Part shown: piece by piece, positions 21,271-33,036 of the stretch | How the letters are laid out: each line of letters begins with the position of its first letter | Numbering within the stretch: the stretch's first letter is position 1 | Assembly: GCA_047495785.1 (NCBI GenBank) | Contig: JBLDXI010000016.1 | Location: forward strand, 620,001-684,000 | Source: Lepidodermella squamata | Taxonomy: Eukaryota; Gastrotricha | DNA: 64,000 bases | Direction of reading: 5' to 3' | Program-made: the position numbers and the translations under genes | Notes under the pieces: generated by a model | Databases searched by the model: none | What the model saw: only the letters and a program-made list of their open reading frames with translations | What the model was told of the DNA's origin: nothing

Positions 21271-24200
21271 TTACCTAAACACTACATTTTGAGTGAAGTA
21301 TTTCCCAGTCGTCGGATCCTCATTAACGAAAAGATGGAGCTGGCTCGCACGTCGTGCTCGTGACAGGGCGACGTACAACTGTCCATGGGTGAAGACGCCA
21401 ACCGGAAGGTAGACACCAACAATGGACAGTGACTGACCCTGTCCATTGTTGGCGGAAATTGGCGGAAATCGCCACCCAAAACCACAGGAATTCCTGTGTA
21501 GAAAATAGGTAAATAACGTATATATCATTTTGAATAACGAACACGTACCTCCAAAAGGAAGATCACTTTTTTTAAGTCCCTAAGGGTTACGTCAATAGCC
21601 TCGAAACAATGACGATGCAACATGGGCGCCTCATCGAAGATGATCAATTCCGTTCGACGGAGGAGGTCTGCAAGAGCTGATTTTGAGTTGACGTTACACG
21701 TCGATAGCTCGTTAATGTCGAGAGGAATGCGAAAGCGGGCGTGACCCGTCCGTCCACCAGGTAACAAAGTAGCCGCTATGCCTGATGACTCACAGGCCAA
21801 TGCAACACGGCCTTGAGACCGGACATGCGCAAGCATTAGGGAGTAAGTAAATGTTTTTCCGCAGCCTCCGGGTCCTTCAAGGAACATCAACAACTGTCGG
21901 CCTGAATCAACGCTCTCAGCGACTAAATTGAATGCTGAACGCTGCTGTGCATTAAGCTTGGGCAAATCCCTGGCTAATAGCGCCTTCAAGGCTTCCGTGT
22001 CGTAGCCGGTCTCCTCAGCAATGACATGCGGGACGTGCGTTGGAGCAACAGCAAGAGGCATGTTTGGGAAGTCGCGAAGGTTCTTGCCGTTTTGCGACAG
22101 TACTTTTTGGATGTCCCATAGAGCTAAGTTGAAGAGCTCCCGGTCGGCAATTGCATGTGGGTGAGTTGCACGTTGCACGTTTGCGATGCAAAAAGTCCTC
22201 AACCATGTCGTCCTTGAACATTTCCCAAAGCCTTTCCGGCTCAGTCGGGCTGTTGAATAGGAGAATTACAGCGAAAAGTTGTCGCAACTGATTAGGATGT
22301 TTAACAGAGGCAGCTTCGCGCAGGCAAGTTTCCAGCTCCTTATCGTCTTCCAGCAATCCGAGTCTCATGCAAGCCTCCTTAAAAGAGGCATGCACAACTC
22401 CGTCAACAGTCCGCAAGTCCTCGTAGCTTTGAGGGCCAGGGACATGGTACAGTAGGAGTCTCATGTAGAAGAGTTCGCCTTGCTGAGGGGAGACCTGATA
22501 TACTCGGCCGATACTGAACCCCTGTTTACGCGAATGCCATTTGTTATCGCGAAACACATGATTTTGAGGGAAATCGGGGTATAGAACCTTGGTAGCAGCA
22601 GGGTGGTCGCGATAGTATTTGAAGAATTCGGTTAAGGTTGACGTGGGCTCCCTTTGCACAACATCAGCTAAATCAGCATTGCCCTGGAAATAAACCGCTT
22701 GTTCGTTTGGTAAATGGCAAGCCAATCGATAAACCGACGGGCTCCTGATGCAGTTCGTATTCCAAAATGCGCCAGCACGCTTCGGAGGCCGAGACATATC
22801 GAGCGTGCAAAAATCTACTGATTTCGTCATTCGGGTTAGGAATTTGGTGGACGACGTTGTATACCACTCGGTCGTGGCCTTTATAAACGTACTTGTAAAG
22901 ATACTTGACCGCCTTCACTGTGTTACACACCTCGACATTGATATGCGCGTCGTATTTGGCACTCAAGTACAAATTAAACGGTACGACCCATGAGTTGTCA
23001 ACCTTGCACTTGCGGACGTTCAGAGAAACTCCATTGTTTGGCCTCGCATACTTCGGGTAACCGTCTTCCTCGATCGAGGTTTCTGAACGAAATGGTTTCG
23101 GGTAATTCTTGGAGCATTTACCTTCGACCATACATGGCGAACTGGGATTCAAAGGGCCACAGGGGCCATGAATCATATTGGTAACCACACTTTTGAAAGC
23201 CAGCGGGTGGGTTTGTTGATTAGGAATCTGAGCTGATACAATTCGGTTGATATCATCGACAGTACGTGGCTTGTCTCCATCAGCTAAAATGAAAAGCATG
23301 TGGGCATGCGGTAACCCACTCTTCTGGAAGAAAGAAGTAACTATTAGGGATTGAAATATTTTTGGAAGAAAAGCGCTAACCTGGAACTCGATGACATGAA
23401 AATGAGCGACAACACGACCAAAGATCTGATGTTTGACGATATCTTGCATCAGTTCTTTCACTTTCGATTCAAATACTCGAGCAGTTAAATCGGGGCGGTC
23501 GGCGGCGGTTTGCATCGGCTCGCCATCTTCACCTTTCAGCAGTTCATCAGTTATCTCCCTCCATTTAGGGTTACAGGTAAAGGTAATGAATAGGTCGGGT
23601 TTACCAAAGTGACGGACCAATGCCATAGCGTCCTGGTACAATCGCACCATGTGTCGAGGGCCGCCAGTAAACGAAGAAGGTAAAATTACAGGACGACCGA
23701 CATTCAAGCCACTTTCGCCGGCTTGTACCGCATCAACTAACCCCTTGTAAATTTCAGCGCGGATGGTTTTCTGGTTATGACGAACCCATTGGAGACGACC
23801 GCTCTCGATCTTCGCATATTGATCGACCACCCATTGATGAAATAATCGGCCATAGTATTGGATTATTGGATTATTTCTCAAGTGTAAGTGAAAGCGGTAA
23901 AATTGTTGCATAGTCACAAACTCATCCGGTACGGCATTTCTGTATGGAATATTCAAAGAGTAACCAAGACAGCCCGTCATATGCAGTAGAACGTAGTGGA
24001 GTGGATCATATGCAGCGTGAAGCTCATTGATACTGACAACACCGCCATTTCGAAGGGTGAGTTTAATGTCACGGTTGCATTCAGCATTTTCGCCAATAAG
24101 AACTGCAAGCTCTGTGTCGCTGGTTGGTTTGTTGTAGACTCTGCGGTCTAAATTAGGCAGGGATACCAGAGCCAATTTCAATTCAGGTGAATTTTTTAAT

Positions 24201-25842
24201 CGTTCATAAGCATGCTTGTACACCCGAACGAAAGGATTAAGATCATGCATAGCAGCTTGCAAATCAGCTGTTATCGATGGGGACAAATCTTTCATGTGCC
24301 GCTGTCGATAATTCAACTCGTTAGCTGGATCATACGCGTAAATTTGGGCAAATGCTGGTGAATTAGGATTGGCAGGCTCCAGATCTCCATGTCTGTGGAA
24401 AATCTCGCCATTCAACCGAAACGCGTAAACACCATGCCGCCCTGCTACTGAGGCATCCAGCTTGCAGCCGACAGACGTAAAAGCGAGAGCATTATTATAG
24501 GCTCGAATGTAGACTCGAAATGTTTTCGACTCGGCATCGTTTCCCTTGAGCAGTCGCATTAAAACTGGTGGCGGTTGGTCGAGGGGTTGTAGTTGCACCT
24601 CGCCGTGTCGGCAACATGACGAAAAAATTGGACTACGCTGAGAGGAACTCTGCAATCGCTCAGAGAGCCAGAACTTAGCACCACAGTGCTGGCAGTTCAC
24701 ATCCATTCTCCCCAGGTAGCTCACTTGAGATGAGTGTATTTCGGGCCCTCCACTTCGGGCACAAAATCTTGTTGGTTTAGTGCTGGGTTTAGAGCTAATA
24801 GGTCATCTTCCTCCAGAAAAGGGGCCCAATCGAGATCAAAATTGAAATCAATTTGAGAAGACAGACTTGACTCTGCCGGCGCGTGATCACCAGTAACTAA
24901 TACATACAAACAGCGTCATTGCGATGAGTTAGCTGAAATCTGTGTAGGTTTACCTTCCTGCGTGAAGATTAAATTTCTCAATACGGTGGGGCGAAGCATA
25001 GGTCCCTGCTGGCGTATTACTGGTGTTAACCTTGCCACGGGGGGATTTGCTGAAACAATGGATATTATTATTAGTTAGCAAAGAACAACATATCATGTAA
25101 GGAGCTAACCAAATCGGAGACGGGGGACAGGTCTGGGGGTGACATTTAGTGCAGCCGGTACTTCTTGGCGTCCATCAGGAGTGAACCTGATGATCATTCC
25201 AGGTGTAACATTGACAGGAGGTGATGCATTTTGAGAAGGCACTGCGCACTGCTAATAAACGAATTCTCGGGGAGTTATCTATTGAGGAAACACAATGTTT
25301 CTCGAAAAGATTTCCATAAAGCAACTTACTTAATGCATGACGAACGGCAATTATGGGTGTAATGGGTGCTGTTAGTCGGATAGCAGGAGTACTTGTTGCA
25401 GCGGCAGATTGAACTAAAGTAGAACATGATTAGTATTGAAAATGAACCCAAAAAATGAAATCACCAACTTGGCTCCGGGTTAACAACTGGTCTTGGGGTA
25501 TTCAAAGAAATGCGGGAGATATCAGGAGTGAAAGGCAACACGTGAGCAATAGGTGCAATATCCATTGGGGTAGTTCTCCTGTTGGAACTGTTAGCCATAA
25601 CTGGAGTATCGGGGCTTTGAAGTGTCTCCTATTAAACAGAGCTATAAGAGAAAGAAAGTCGTATCGTAATGTCACGTACTTCTTCGAGATTTGCATTCCT
25701 TCGCGTGTTGAGCAACCTGTTGCGAGCTGTGCGCTGTTGTTCGTACTGCCGCCTTCTTTCAGCTTCACGTTCCTCGCGTAACCGTTCACCTGCCAAGGTT
25801 AACGGTGCACCCCTGGACTTACCAGGAGGTCTACCGCGGGGC
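21271..25842 (-). pseudogene. Helitron Rep-helicase protein, frameshifted and deleted
   Basis: Start MPRGRPPGKSRGAPLTLAGE (25842), an AT-hook-like basic N-terminus, followed by Pro-rich exons down to 24.96 kb separated by short introns. The main exon (24724-22673) has FITFTCNPKWREI, the HUH motif GLPHAHMLF and the two-Tyr motif YLYKYVYKGHD. Inside it is an in-frame 57-nt intron (HVIEFQ/KSGLPHAH). The frame changes near 22745 (CWRILEYEL to SVYRLACHLPNEQAVYF) and near 22200. The helicase keeps LNAQQRSAF, Walker A GPGGCGKTF, DEAPM and a frame-shifted GGDFRQ. It then jumps to FTHGQLYVALSRAR, having lost motifs between them. Stop near 21271. Confidence 0.85.
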
Positions 25843-25899
25843 ATTGTTACAATTGGATTATTAACAACGAAACCCAACAGTGGCTACAGATAAATATGA

Positions 25900-26244
25900 T
25901 TAGGAGTTACAGGAGTAGGATTAGGACACGACGGTGTGCGGTAGACGACGCGTTCTTGCGGTTTCTCCTGCTGGTTTGGTAGCTGATCGTGTGTAATGAA
26001 ATCTCCCGGCATATTTGAAGGACGAAATAATTTTTTTATTTTTGTGATTATTACCTTGATAAAATAAAAATGTTTTTATTATTTTTATTTATTATCGTGG
26101 CTGAATAAGGAAGTGCGGGCTCGGGTACTAATTTTGTCCACTCGTGAATAATAGTTTAGAAGGGACATAGTCCAGTTTCAAAGCTTAATTCTATCCTTAA
26201 TCGTCTCTTGATCCAAGGCTGTCATTAAAGAAATTTGTAAATAG
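25900..26244. other. Non-coding; probable Helitron 5' flank
   Basis: No frame of interest. AT-rich (TTTTTATTATTTTTATTTAT near 26074). The Helitron 5' end may lie here. Confidence 0.4.
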
Positions 26245-26435
26245 ACAACTCGCGAGCGAAGCGAGCTTTAACTGACGGTTTTTTCCGATTTTGAGTCTGA
26301 AAATGGTCCAAGATGCCTTGTTTCTTGGCGTGAATCTATCTTTCACTATTTTTCTATTTTGAGGCCCATAGAACACCAGTGTCCTACAGGACACTCGAAA
26401 GTTCGCAAAGGACACGAGTGTCCTTTAGGACACGG
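26245..26435 (+). repeat. Dispersed 190-bp repeat, copy 1
   Basis: Shares with 31675-31855, in the same orientation, GACGGTTTTTT, GATTTTGAGTCTGAAAATGG, AGGCCCATAG, ACACTCGAAAGTT-like and CGGTTTGGGAAACGCTG words. In this copy GGACAC/GTGTCC units are repeated. Family unknown. Confidence 0.72.
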
Positions 26436-27011
26436 TTTGGGAAACGCTGAACTATAGCGTGTCCCATAAGTAACGCCAGCAAAGAAAATACACGGAAAAA
26501 ACATTCAGAAACTCTAAAATCAGACATAAATCTCATGGTCAGAAAATAATCACGAGAATGATGGGTTTAAAAAAATTCCGGAGAAATTAGGTCCAACCGG
26601 ATAAAATAATAAAATTACCGAGCCAGTTACCATCGGGGTTTCCCGAATTTTTCATCGGTAAAATTTCTATTTTTCGGTTATATCGGGGTTAAAAAATAGA
26701 ATATTCCCTCGTTAGGTTTAATTTATGAAAAAATATTCGAATTTCTCACAAAAGATTGCCAAATTGAAAAATTGTCGCGCAACTTCTGGGACACGCTGTA
26801 AGAAGCAAAAATAAAAGCAGATAATTCATCGGTGAGATTTACGCCAAGCGCATCTTCAAATGAGCATTCTACACGCAAAAGAACAAGTTTTCATAGCTAT
26901 TTTTCATAGCTATTATACAGGAATTGAAAACCATTGATTCTCGCAAAAGCTTTGAAGGGGAGGAAACACCCCATCCCTCCTGGCACACTGGCCTTATAAT
27001 TTCAAGATAAT
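26436..27011. other. Non-coding; nothing recognised
   Basis: AT-rich with no convincing reading frame or repeat ends. Confidence 0.4.
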
Positions 27012-27394
27012 TACCGTACTGCCCGGAACAAAAACCATGACATTTGTTTTTTTCAAACGCTGATGAACCACTGACATTTAAAAGGGACTGACATTTATTT
27101 CGGGCCTGACATTTATTTATTCGAACCAGCTAGTAACTTGCCTGGGTACCAAAATGGCATATAGTTTCCTGAGATTCTACGTATTTTGACCCAAAAATTG
27201 GTCCCTGACCTTTCTATAAGCCAAGAGTAGAAATTATCTCCATTCAGAATGGCCATAATGACCTCATTAGTGATCTTCAGTATAGTCCCTGCAATTGACC
27301 TGACATTTATTTCGGGCCTGACATTTATTATTTCGAACGACCTCTAACCTCTGACATTTATTTGAGGCTGGCTTTTTTTTCGGGCAGTACGGTA
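27012..27394. mobile_element. TA-flanked MITE with TIR CCGTACTGCCCG
   Basis: Ends TACCGTACTGCCCG (27012) and CGGGCAGTACGGTA (27394), inverted and flanked by TA. The 383-bp interior repeats CTGACATTTATTTCGGGC several times near both ends. No coding capacity. It resembles a Tc1/mariner-superfamily MITE. Confidence 0.8.
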
Positions 27395-27930
27395 TGCTCA
27401 AAATCTCGAGACTAAAAATCGATCAGTTGGTAAGGCCAATCGATTTAAAAGGAAGACCACTTTAGGAATTCGGAAAAATGTAGACCGCCAAGTAACGTTT
27501 TGGCAAATAAAATTCGGAGAATTATTTGTAGCTTATTTTCATTATCTTCCCGGGCTGATTTGGCGAAGACTGACAGCGACCTACAATTTATCAATAAAAA
27601 TCATTTTCGTGATTTCAAACAACAATTTTCACAAGGCATTGGGATTCACGTGGCTAGAAAGGGCTCATCAAGCTGATTTTAGAGATATGTAATTCACTGG
27701 AATCGCAATCGAAATGGGTCTGAAAGTGCCAAAAATGACTTTTTTGTCTAGACTCGCAGGCCTAAGCAGAAAAAAATGGCGTAGTATTCTGGGTAAAAAG
27801 AGGAAATGGATGCGTCTGTAAGAATGGAAATGATGTTTATGCGTAGCAACTCCGTGACGGCAACTTCATGATTTGTGCGCATCTGGAGCCATTTACGGCG
27901 TAAACGATTCGCTTGAGCTGGTAACGCAAC

Positions 27931-29165
27931 TACAGTGCTCCCTCGATATAAGCAACCCCGATAAGAGCAATCCCTCGCTACTAGCAACTTTTTTTGGATC
28001 CCGTTGATTTTATTTGTTAAAAAATTATTTTTCGTCAAATTAAAATTTTTTACATGCTAATTTTTAATTTACATGAAGAATTTGTTTACGTTAGCAACAG
28101 AATTGTAACGCTGCTCCTGGCGTTTTAGATTTTTCAGTTGGACGGCGGCGCGTCGTGATCTCTTGATCTCCATCTTTACAGATCGATGTTTTTTATCTCA
28201 GCATTGGCTTCAATATTGAGATCGAGCGCGCGCGTTTGCTCTCTCGTATTTTTTCATTCACAAACACTACTACTAGCCATTGATGAGATTTTTTAAAGAA
28301 TGATAGTGATTACGCTACGGGTCAGGAAAAATGATTTAAAAAGCGATAAAAAGCAAACCGCTGATTATCTACTGTTTGGCCGAAGTGTTGAGAACAGATA
28401 AAGGTGACATTCAAGCTTGTTGTATTCCATCAAAGCACATCACGAGGAATTGCCGTGAATCTGTTTTAATTCAATAGAATTCTGAAAAATTAAAGTTAGG
28501 ATGCAGCTTCAACTCAAGATTCAAGCAAACTTCCAACAAGATTTCCAAGCAAGGTTCGCGGATTTATGAGAAAAGATGAGTTTCAACCTTGGATAGGTTT
28601 TACCCAATTCTCCTAGCCGAATTTTTCCCAAAATTGTTCGCTTATCCGCTAGTGGATCCATGGTTTGCCTTTGAATCAAATGGAATTGCTACATTTAATT
28701 CCAATGAAGGCTTTCAAGCTTTGTTAACCTTCAAATTTCCAAATTCGGATCAATTAAATTAAAATATCGCATTCGAATTAAATGGCTCTCAAATATCGCT
28801 GGGTAAATTCGCGTAACCGAAGTGTCCTGATCATAAATGAAGAAATTATTCGATTAAATATTTCTCAGAAATTGTTAGAAAAATGTTAAAAAAATTTCAG
28901 CCAGCTTAAAATACAATTGGAATTCAAATGATCAAACTTTGCATATCAAATACTATCTACCACATCGAAAATCATTACATGAACACCAGATTATCTTGGA
29001 TATGGCTAACCAGTAAAATCAACGTCGCCCTAGCAACTGAGAAAAAAACCTGGCGACGCACTTATGATTCATCGCTAGCTCTTTAACAGCCCTCTATAAG
29101 AGCAACCCTCGATAAGAGCAATCGCGTGGATCCCGCCCCCTTGCTTATATCGAGGGAGCACTGTA
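27931..29165. mobile_element. pogo/Tigger-like element, non-autonomous
   Basis: Terminal inverted repeats of at least 24 bp (TA CAGTGCTCCCTCGATATAAG at 27931, complemented to 29165), each followed by subterminal GATAAGAGCAA units, with TA at both borders. The CAGT...CCCTCG start and TA duplication are typical of Tigger-like TIRs. The 1.2-kb interior has no transposase frame. Confidence 0.82.
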
Positions 29166-30260
29166 CTCCGTAGCAGATTCTCTGCAATAATGTGGCCGAT
29201 GAATCACGCGCAATTTATACAAGAGAAGTGCCGAGGCAGAACTTATCACCGCAATTGTTTCGCGATTTGTGTACTTGTTGCTATTCGGACGCATCTCGGT
29301 GATAGCTCAGCACTAGAACCGTCAATGCCTGTTTTCAGCCCTAAAAACGATATTCCTAGCCCAAGTTATACACCAAATATGAAATGATATTATTTTTCCT
29401 CCCCTGGATCGGGCTGAGCCAACCTTATTCCAGCGGTTCCCAAACTTGTTGTCTCGTATGGCACATCATTGTTCTATGAGAATGGGGGTTATTTTTCAAG
29501 CCGTCTTTATCGATAAAGTCGGCTCTATATCCCAGAAGTAACTTCAAATCATCGTAACAACAGTAACTTTTATCGAACCATTTTAACTTAAACCATCGGA
29601 CTTATCGGAATTATACAATGACAGTCAAAAGATCCGCACGGTGGAATTGAGGCGATGCTCGTTGAAATTTTTCGCACGTGCGAAATGAGGCTGTTTATTC
29701 CCAGCAAAACGGACCAAAATGACGCCTTTTTCACGATCTCCAAAAATAGCTCCAAGGAAATGGGGATAGTTTCAATAATATGAATATATTCATGAGATGT
29801 CATGAAACTAGGACATTCTTAGTTAAGAGCCAAAAATTGCAGAAAAATTTGAGCACTTAGAGTAAGGTTATAACAAATCAAAAATAATTTTTCCATAATT
29901 TTTCTGACATAATTATCAACTTTGAGGGCTTCGGAATATTAATTAGCACCTTATGAATATTCATATTTTTAAAACTACTAAAACTTCTTGGTGTGTCCGA
30001 GTTACACTTTTTGTTTTTAGCTGAGTTTAACCCAAGCTTGGAGCTAAAAATAGTTCAGGCGCGTGTGAGATATTTTTAGTTTCAACTCAACAAATTCCTG
30101 ACCGTGCGTAACTTTTGATTTTCACTGTATTAGTTATACCCGAAAAACGTCTATTTTCACCGGAAAAGCATTATTCTGCTATTATAAATTATTCCGATGT
30201 AATAAGACACTTATTAGCTCATCATTTATTAATGCAAACACTTCCTCCATGAGAAGAAAA
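29166..30260. other. Non-coding; nothing recognised
   Basis: No coherent coding frame, TIR or tandem repeat was found. Confidence 0.4.
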
Positions 30261-30267
30261 TTATTTT

Positions 30268-31427
30268 AGCCACAACGGCCGCGACGGTTGCCACCTCGAA
30301 TTGAAGGTTGAATTTGGTCGACCTGAGTCACCGAACGGCTGCGACCCCGTCTAGCCTCAGCAGCCACGACTGAAGATTCAACCGACTGGAAATTTGCAGT
30401 AGCCACGCAGCCACGTCCTCTTCCTCGTGCTCGCGTGTTTGACGTGGAGTTGGGGACGACTGTAGCTTGAACGGCAGCACCGCGTCCTCTTCCTCTTCCT
30501 AGACCACGGCTGGGTAAAAGTGAAGCTTCATTACCAATTTTCAACAGCAGCTCCACGACCAAGGCCACGTCCTATTCCTCTTCCTCGACCACGACTGGGT
30601 AAATAAGATTCGTTGTTGATGACGATGAATGAAGGGTCCGTTTCAACAGCAACTCCACGGCCAGAGCCTAGTCCTCTTCCTCCTCCTCGACCACGACCTC
30701 GCTTTGATAGAGTAGCCACCTCGTGACTAACTGGAACATCAAGGTTGACTGAAGGGGCGGCTACGATAGCAGCACCACGCTGTTGAACCAGTGAAAGGGC
30801 AAGGCCATGACGAGGAGGTCTACCACGATTCCCTCGCGGTACAAGCGGAATCGACTGAAGCTCAGGGTCGATGGTCCTCTCTCCGTGCTCATGCGCCAAG
30901 GCGAAAGCGTGAATGCGTGTGTAGGGAATCGTCTTCATTCCTTCTCGGCACGTACATTCAACCGAACCACCTCCGAAGTAGACGAGGCAGCAGAAGTCGA
31001 TGGAGCTTTCGAATTGAGCCAAACTGGTCCAGGATCCTGAAGCTCGCGCTTCGCTGACCGAAGGATCCACATTCCACCCAGGTTTCTGAACTATCCAACC
31101 GTTATCGGCGATTTTCTCAAAGCTATCTTTAAACTTGGTGTAAAGTTGATAGGCTTCTTTGTCGAGGCGATTGGTTATCTCAGGCGTAGTAGCGAACGGG
31201 ACGGAATCTGCTGCCCAGTGACTGAGAACGTCGTCAGTTTTGGACAAGAAGGCCGTTAGGGCGTGGACAGTCCGGTCGGTTTCCTCTGCATTCAGCCTGA
31301 TGTTGAGCGATTCATTACCGTTATTGGTGGCGCAGAAATCAGACGCCCCTTCATCACGAGCCTGACAATGGACCGTAAATGTAGATCGGTTCAAATTAGC
31401 TGATGAAATCTTCGTAGGTTTCAGCAT
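30268..31427 (-). pseudogene. Second Mutator-like transposase, C-terminal half with RG-rich tail
   Basis: The frame reads DFCATNNGNESLNIRL (Glu region of a MULE transposase), then a degenerate SWIM-like segment (SVECTCREGMKTIPYTRIHA) in which the third metal ligand is Tyr instead of Cys. A long Arg-Gly tail with repeats like RGRGRGIGRGLGRG follows, crossing a frame change near 30550 and ending at 30268. The N-terminal catalytic half is missing. The RG tail parallels that of the MULE at 17.8 kb, so the two may be distant relatives. Confidence 0.65.
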
Positions 31428-31674
31428 GAGTACTGGCTCGAAGTTCAGCCTTTAAAAGGTGTCATAGCAGTAAAAACTTCGAAAATAGGGAAAAATTTAT
31501 TAAATTTGACTGAAAGCGTCGGCAATTTACCTCGTCATAATCTCTTGCGAGTTGAACAAGAGTGAGCAAAAAACGAGATGATGCCTCGGGGTTTATGGAG
31601 TTTTCGTTCTTAGCTATGAAATTACAGTCTGTAACATGCTTATAACAATGCATTTCATAAAATTAATCATAAAA

Positions 31675-31855
31675 TAGGCAACTCGCGAAGAGGGCAAGCT
31701 TTAGCTGACGGTTTTTTTCTCGATTTTGAGTCTGAAAATGGTCTAAAAATGCGTCGTTTCTTATGTGGATCCATTCTTGTTCTTTATCATTTTTAGGCCC
31801 ATAGGACACCGACCCTTGAAAGTTGGCATAGGATACGGTTTGGGTAACGCTGCCT
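31675..31855 (+). repeat. Dispersed 190-bp repeat, copy 2
   Basis: Counterpart of 26245-26435: GACGGTTTTTTTCTCGATTT, GAGTCTGAAAATGG, AGGCCCATAGGACACC, CGGTTTGGGTAACGCTG. Same orientation, diverged, without the extra GGACAC units. Confidence 0.72.
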
Positions 31856-33036
31856 CATGCTGCTTCACGATCGTACAGCACGATCAGGCTCTTGAATCTG
31901 AGAATCCGAGAATCTGACACCGCGCCTGCATGTGGCTCTTCATTGCAGTTTCAGCATCCTTCTCAGAATATTGACTATTGACAGCACAAGTGGCGGCTGC
32001 GGCTGAACTTCCCTCCATCGAGATCAGAGATAATGAAGAATTTCAAGCAGTTTTTTCACGAGATGAATATCTTTCCTAGAAATAATGTCAATTGAGTAAA
32101 TTGCTAATATCACAAGCTCTAAGCTATTCCTGCCTATCACAAAATAATGAGTCTTATCGATGTTTATACGTGTCAGATCTGAGACCAGTTCAAAAACGGC
32201 AGAATATCATTAGCGGTGATAAACACGTTTTCGCCTATGCAAGGCGCCTTCGATATATTATGCAATGTTGCAGTAATACGTTGGGTGCTGTAATGTAAAC
32301 ATCGCTAAAAAACGCTACGCATATTTTACAATACAAATCCACTAATACTAAGTATATATAAATGTACTGAGCTAGAAAGCCGCGTATCACGCGCTGGAGA
32401 CGACATCTAAAATGATTATGATACCTTTGGCCAAAATGTTGAATCGAAATCTCGAATGGGAATTTTCCACCTGCTCCATGGGTTCAATGGGTTCTGTAAG
32501 TTTTACAGCAATCGAACTCAAGGTAGTCGTCCATTTAAGGTGGAAAAAAGTCAAAATTTCAGACTTAGAATCTGTTCAAGAGGACATTACGAAATTTTCG
32601 AGCGATGATGTCGCTTTGCTGAAAGAAACACCACGAAGCGAAGGATGGAATATAGTCAGGCTAGCAAGGAAGGTTCTCGATTACGATTGTGCAAGTACGC
32701 AATCCTATGAAAAATTCAAATTTTTGCTAGCCGGCCACAAGTCCGTAGCCAAAAGCACAGAAGACTCGCCGATAACATTCGACTCGACATTATTCACCCA
32801 CATTACGAAATTTTAACATCACTTCAACGCACTTCAACGAGAACGCGACCGATTAACGCTTTTTTACTTCATCTTACCGTAGTGTGAAAATGCCTATTTT
32901 GTATTAAAATGAATAACGAGATTCGAGTGAATAACGAGTGAATAATTGTTTTATGGAACTCGAACCATGTAACAGATTAAAACGAGGATTGTTAATATAC
33001 ACCCTTTATGTAAGAAAAGTATGTCGGGCGATTACA
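31856..33036. other. Mostly non-coding; one 134-codon frame of unknown status
   Basis: 32412-32816 (+) is an open frame (MIMIPLAKMLNRNLEWEFST ... FLLAGHKSVAKS) with an A at -3 of an internal ATG, but no recognised domain or paralog here. It could be a small gene, a single exon or chance. The last 40 bases (TATGTAAGAAAAGTATG) match the 3' flank of other protease copies. Confidence 0.3.

Larger units (their letters stand above)
20955..25900 (-). mobile_element. Helitron (rolling-circle transposon)
   Basis: A Rep/helicase gene on the minus strand is followed by a structural 3' end: a 9-bp GC hairpin (20966-20986), then GTAGTTTCTAG. It thus ends in CTAG (CTRR rule) next to a host T. The 5' end should start with TC after an A somewhere above 25.85 kb; I could not identify it. 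Helicase motifs are deleted and the frame is broken twice, so this copy is dead. Confidence 0.8.

Noticed and set aside
30791-31057. Plus-strand Arg/Ser-rich frames
   Set aside because: Complement of the Arg-Gly repeat of the minus-strand MULE remnant.
32412-32816. 134-aa plus-strand gene
   Set aside because: No domain, paralog or clear splice context; kept only as a note.
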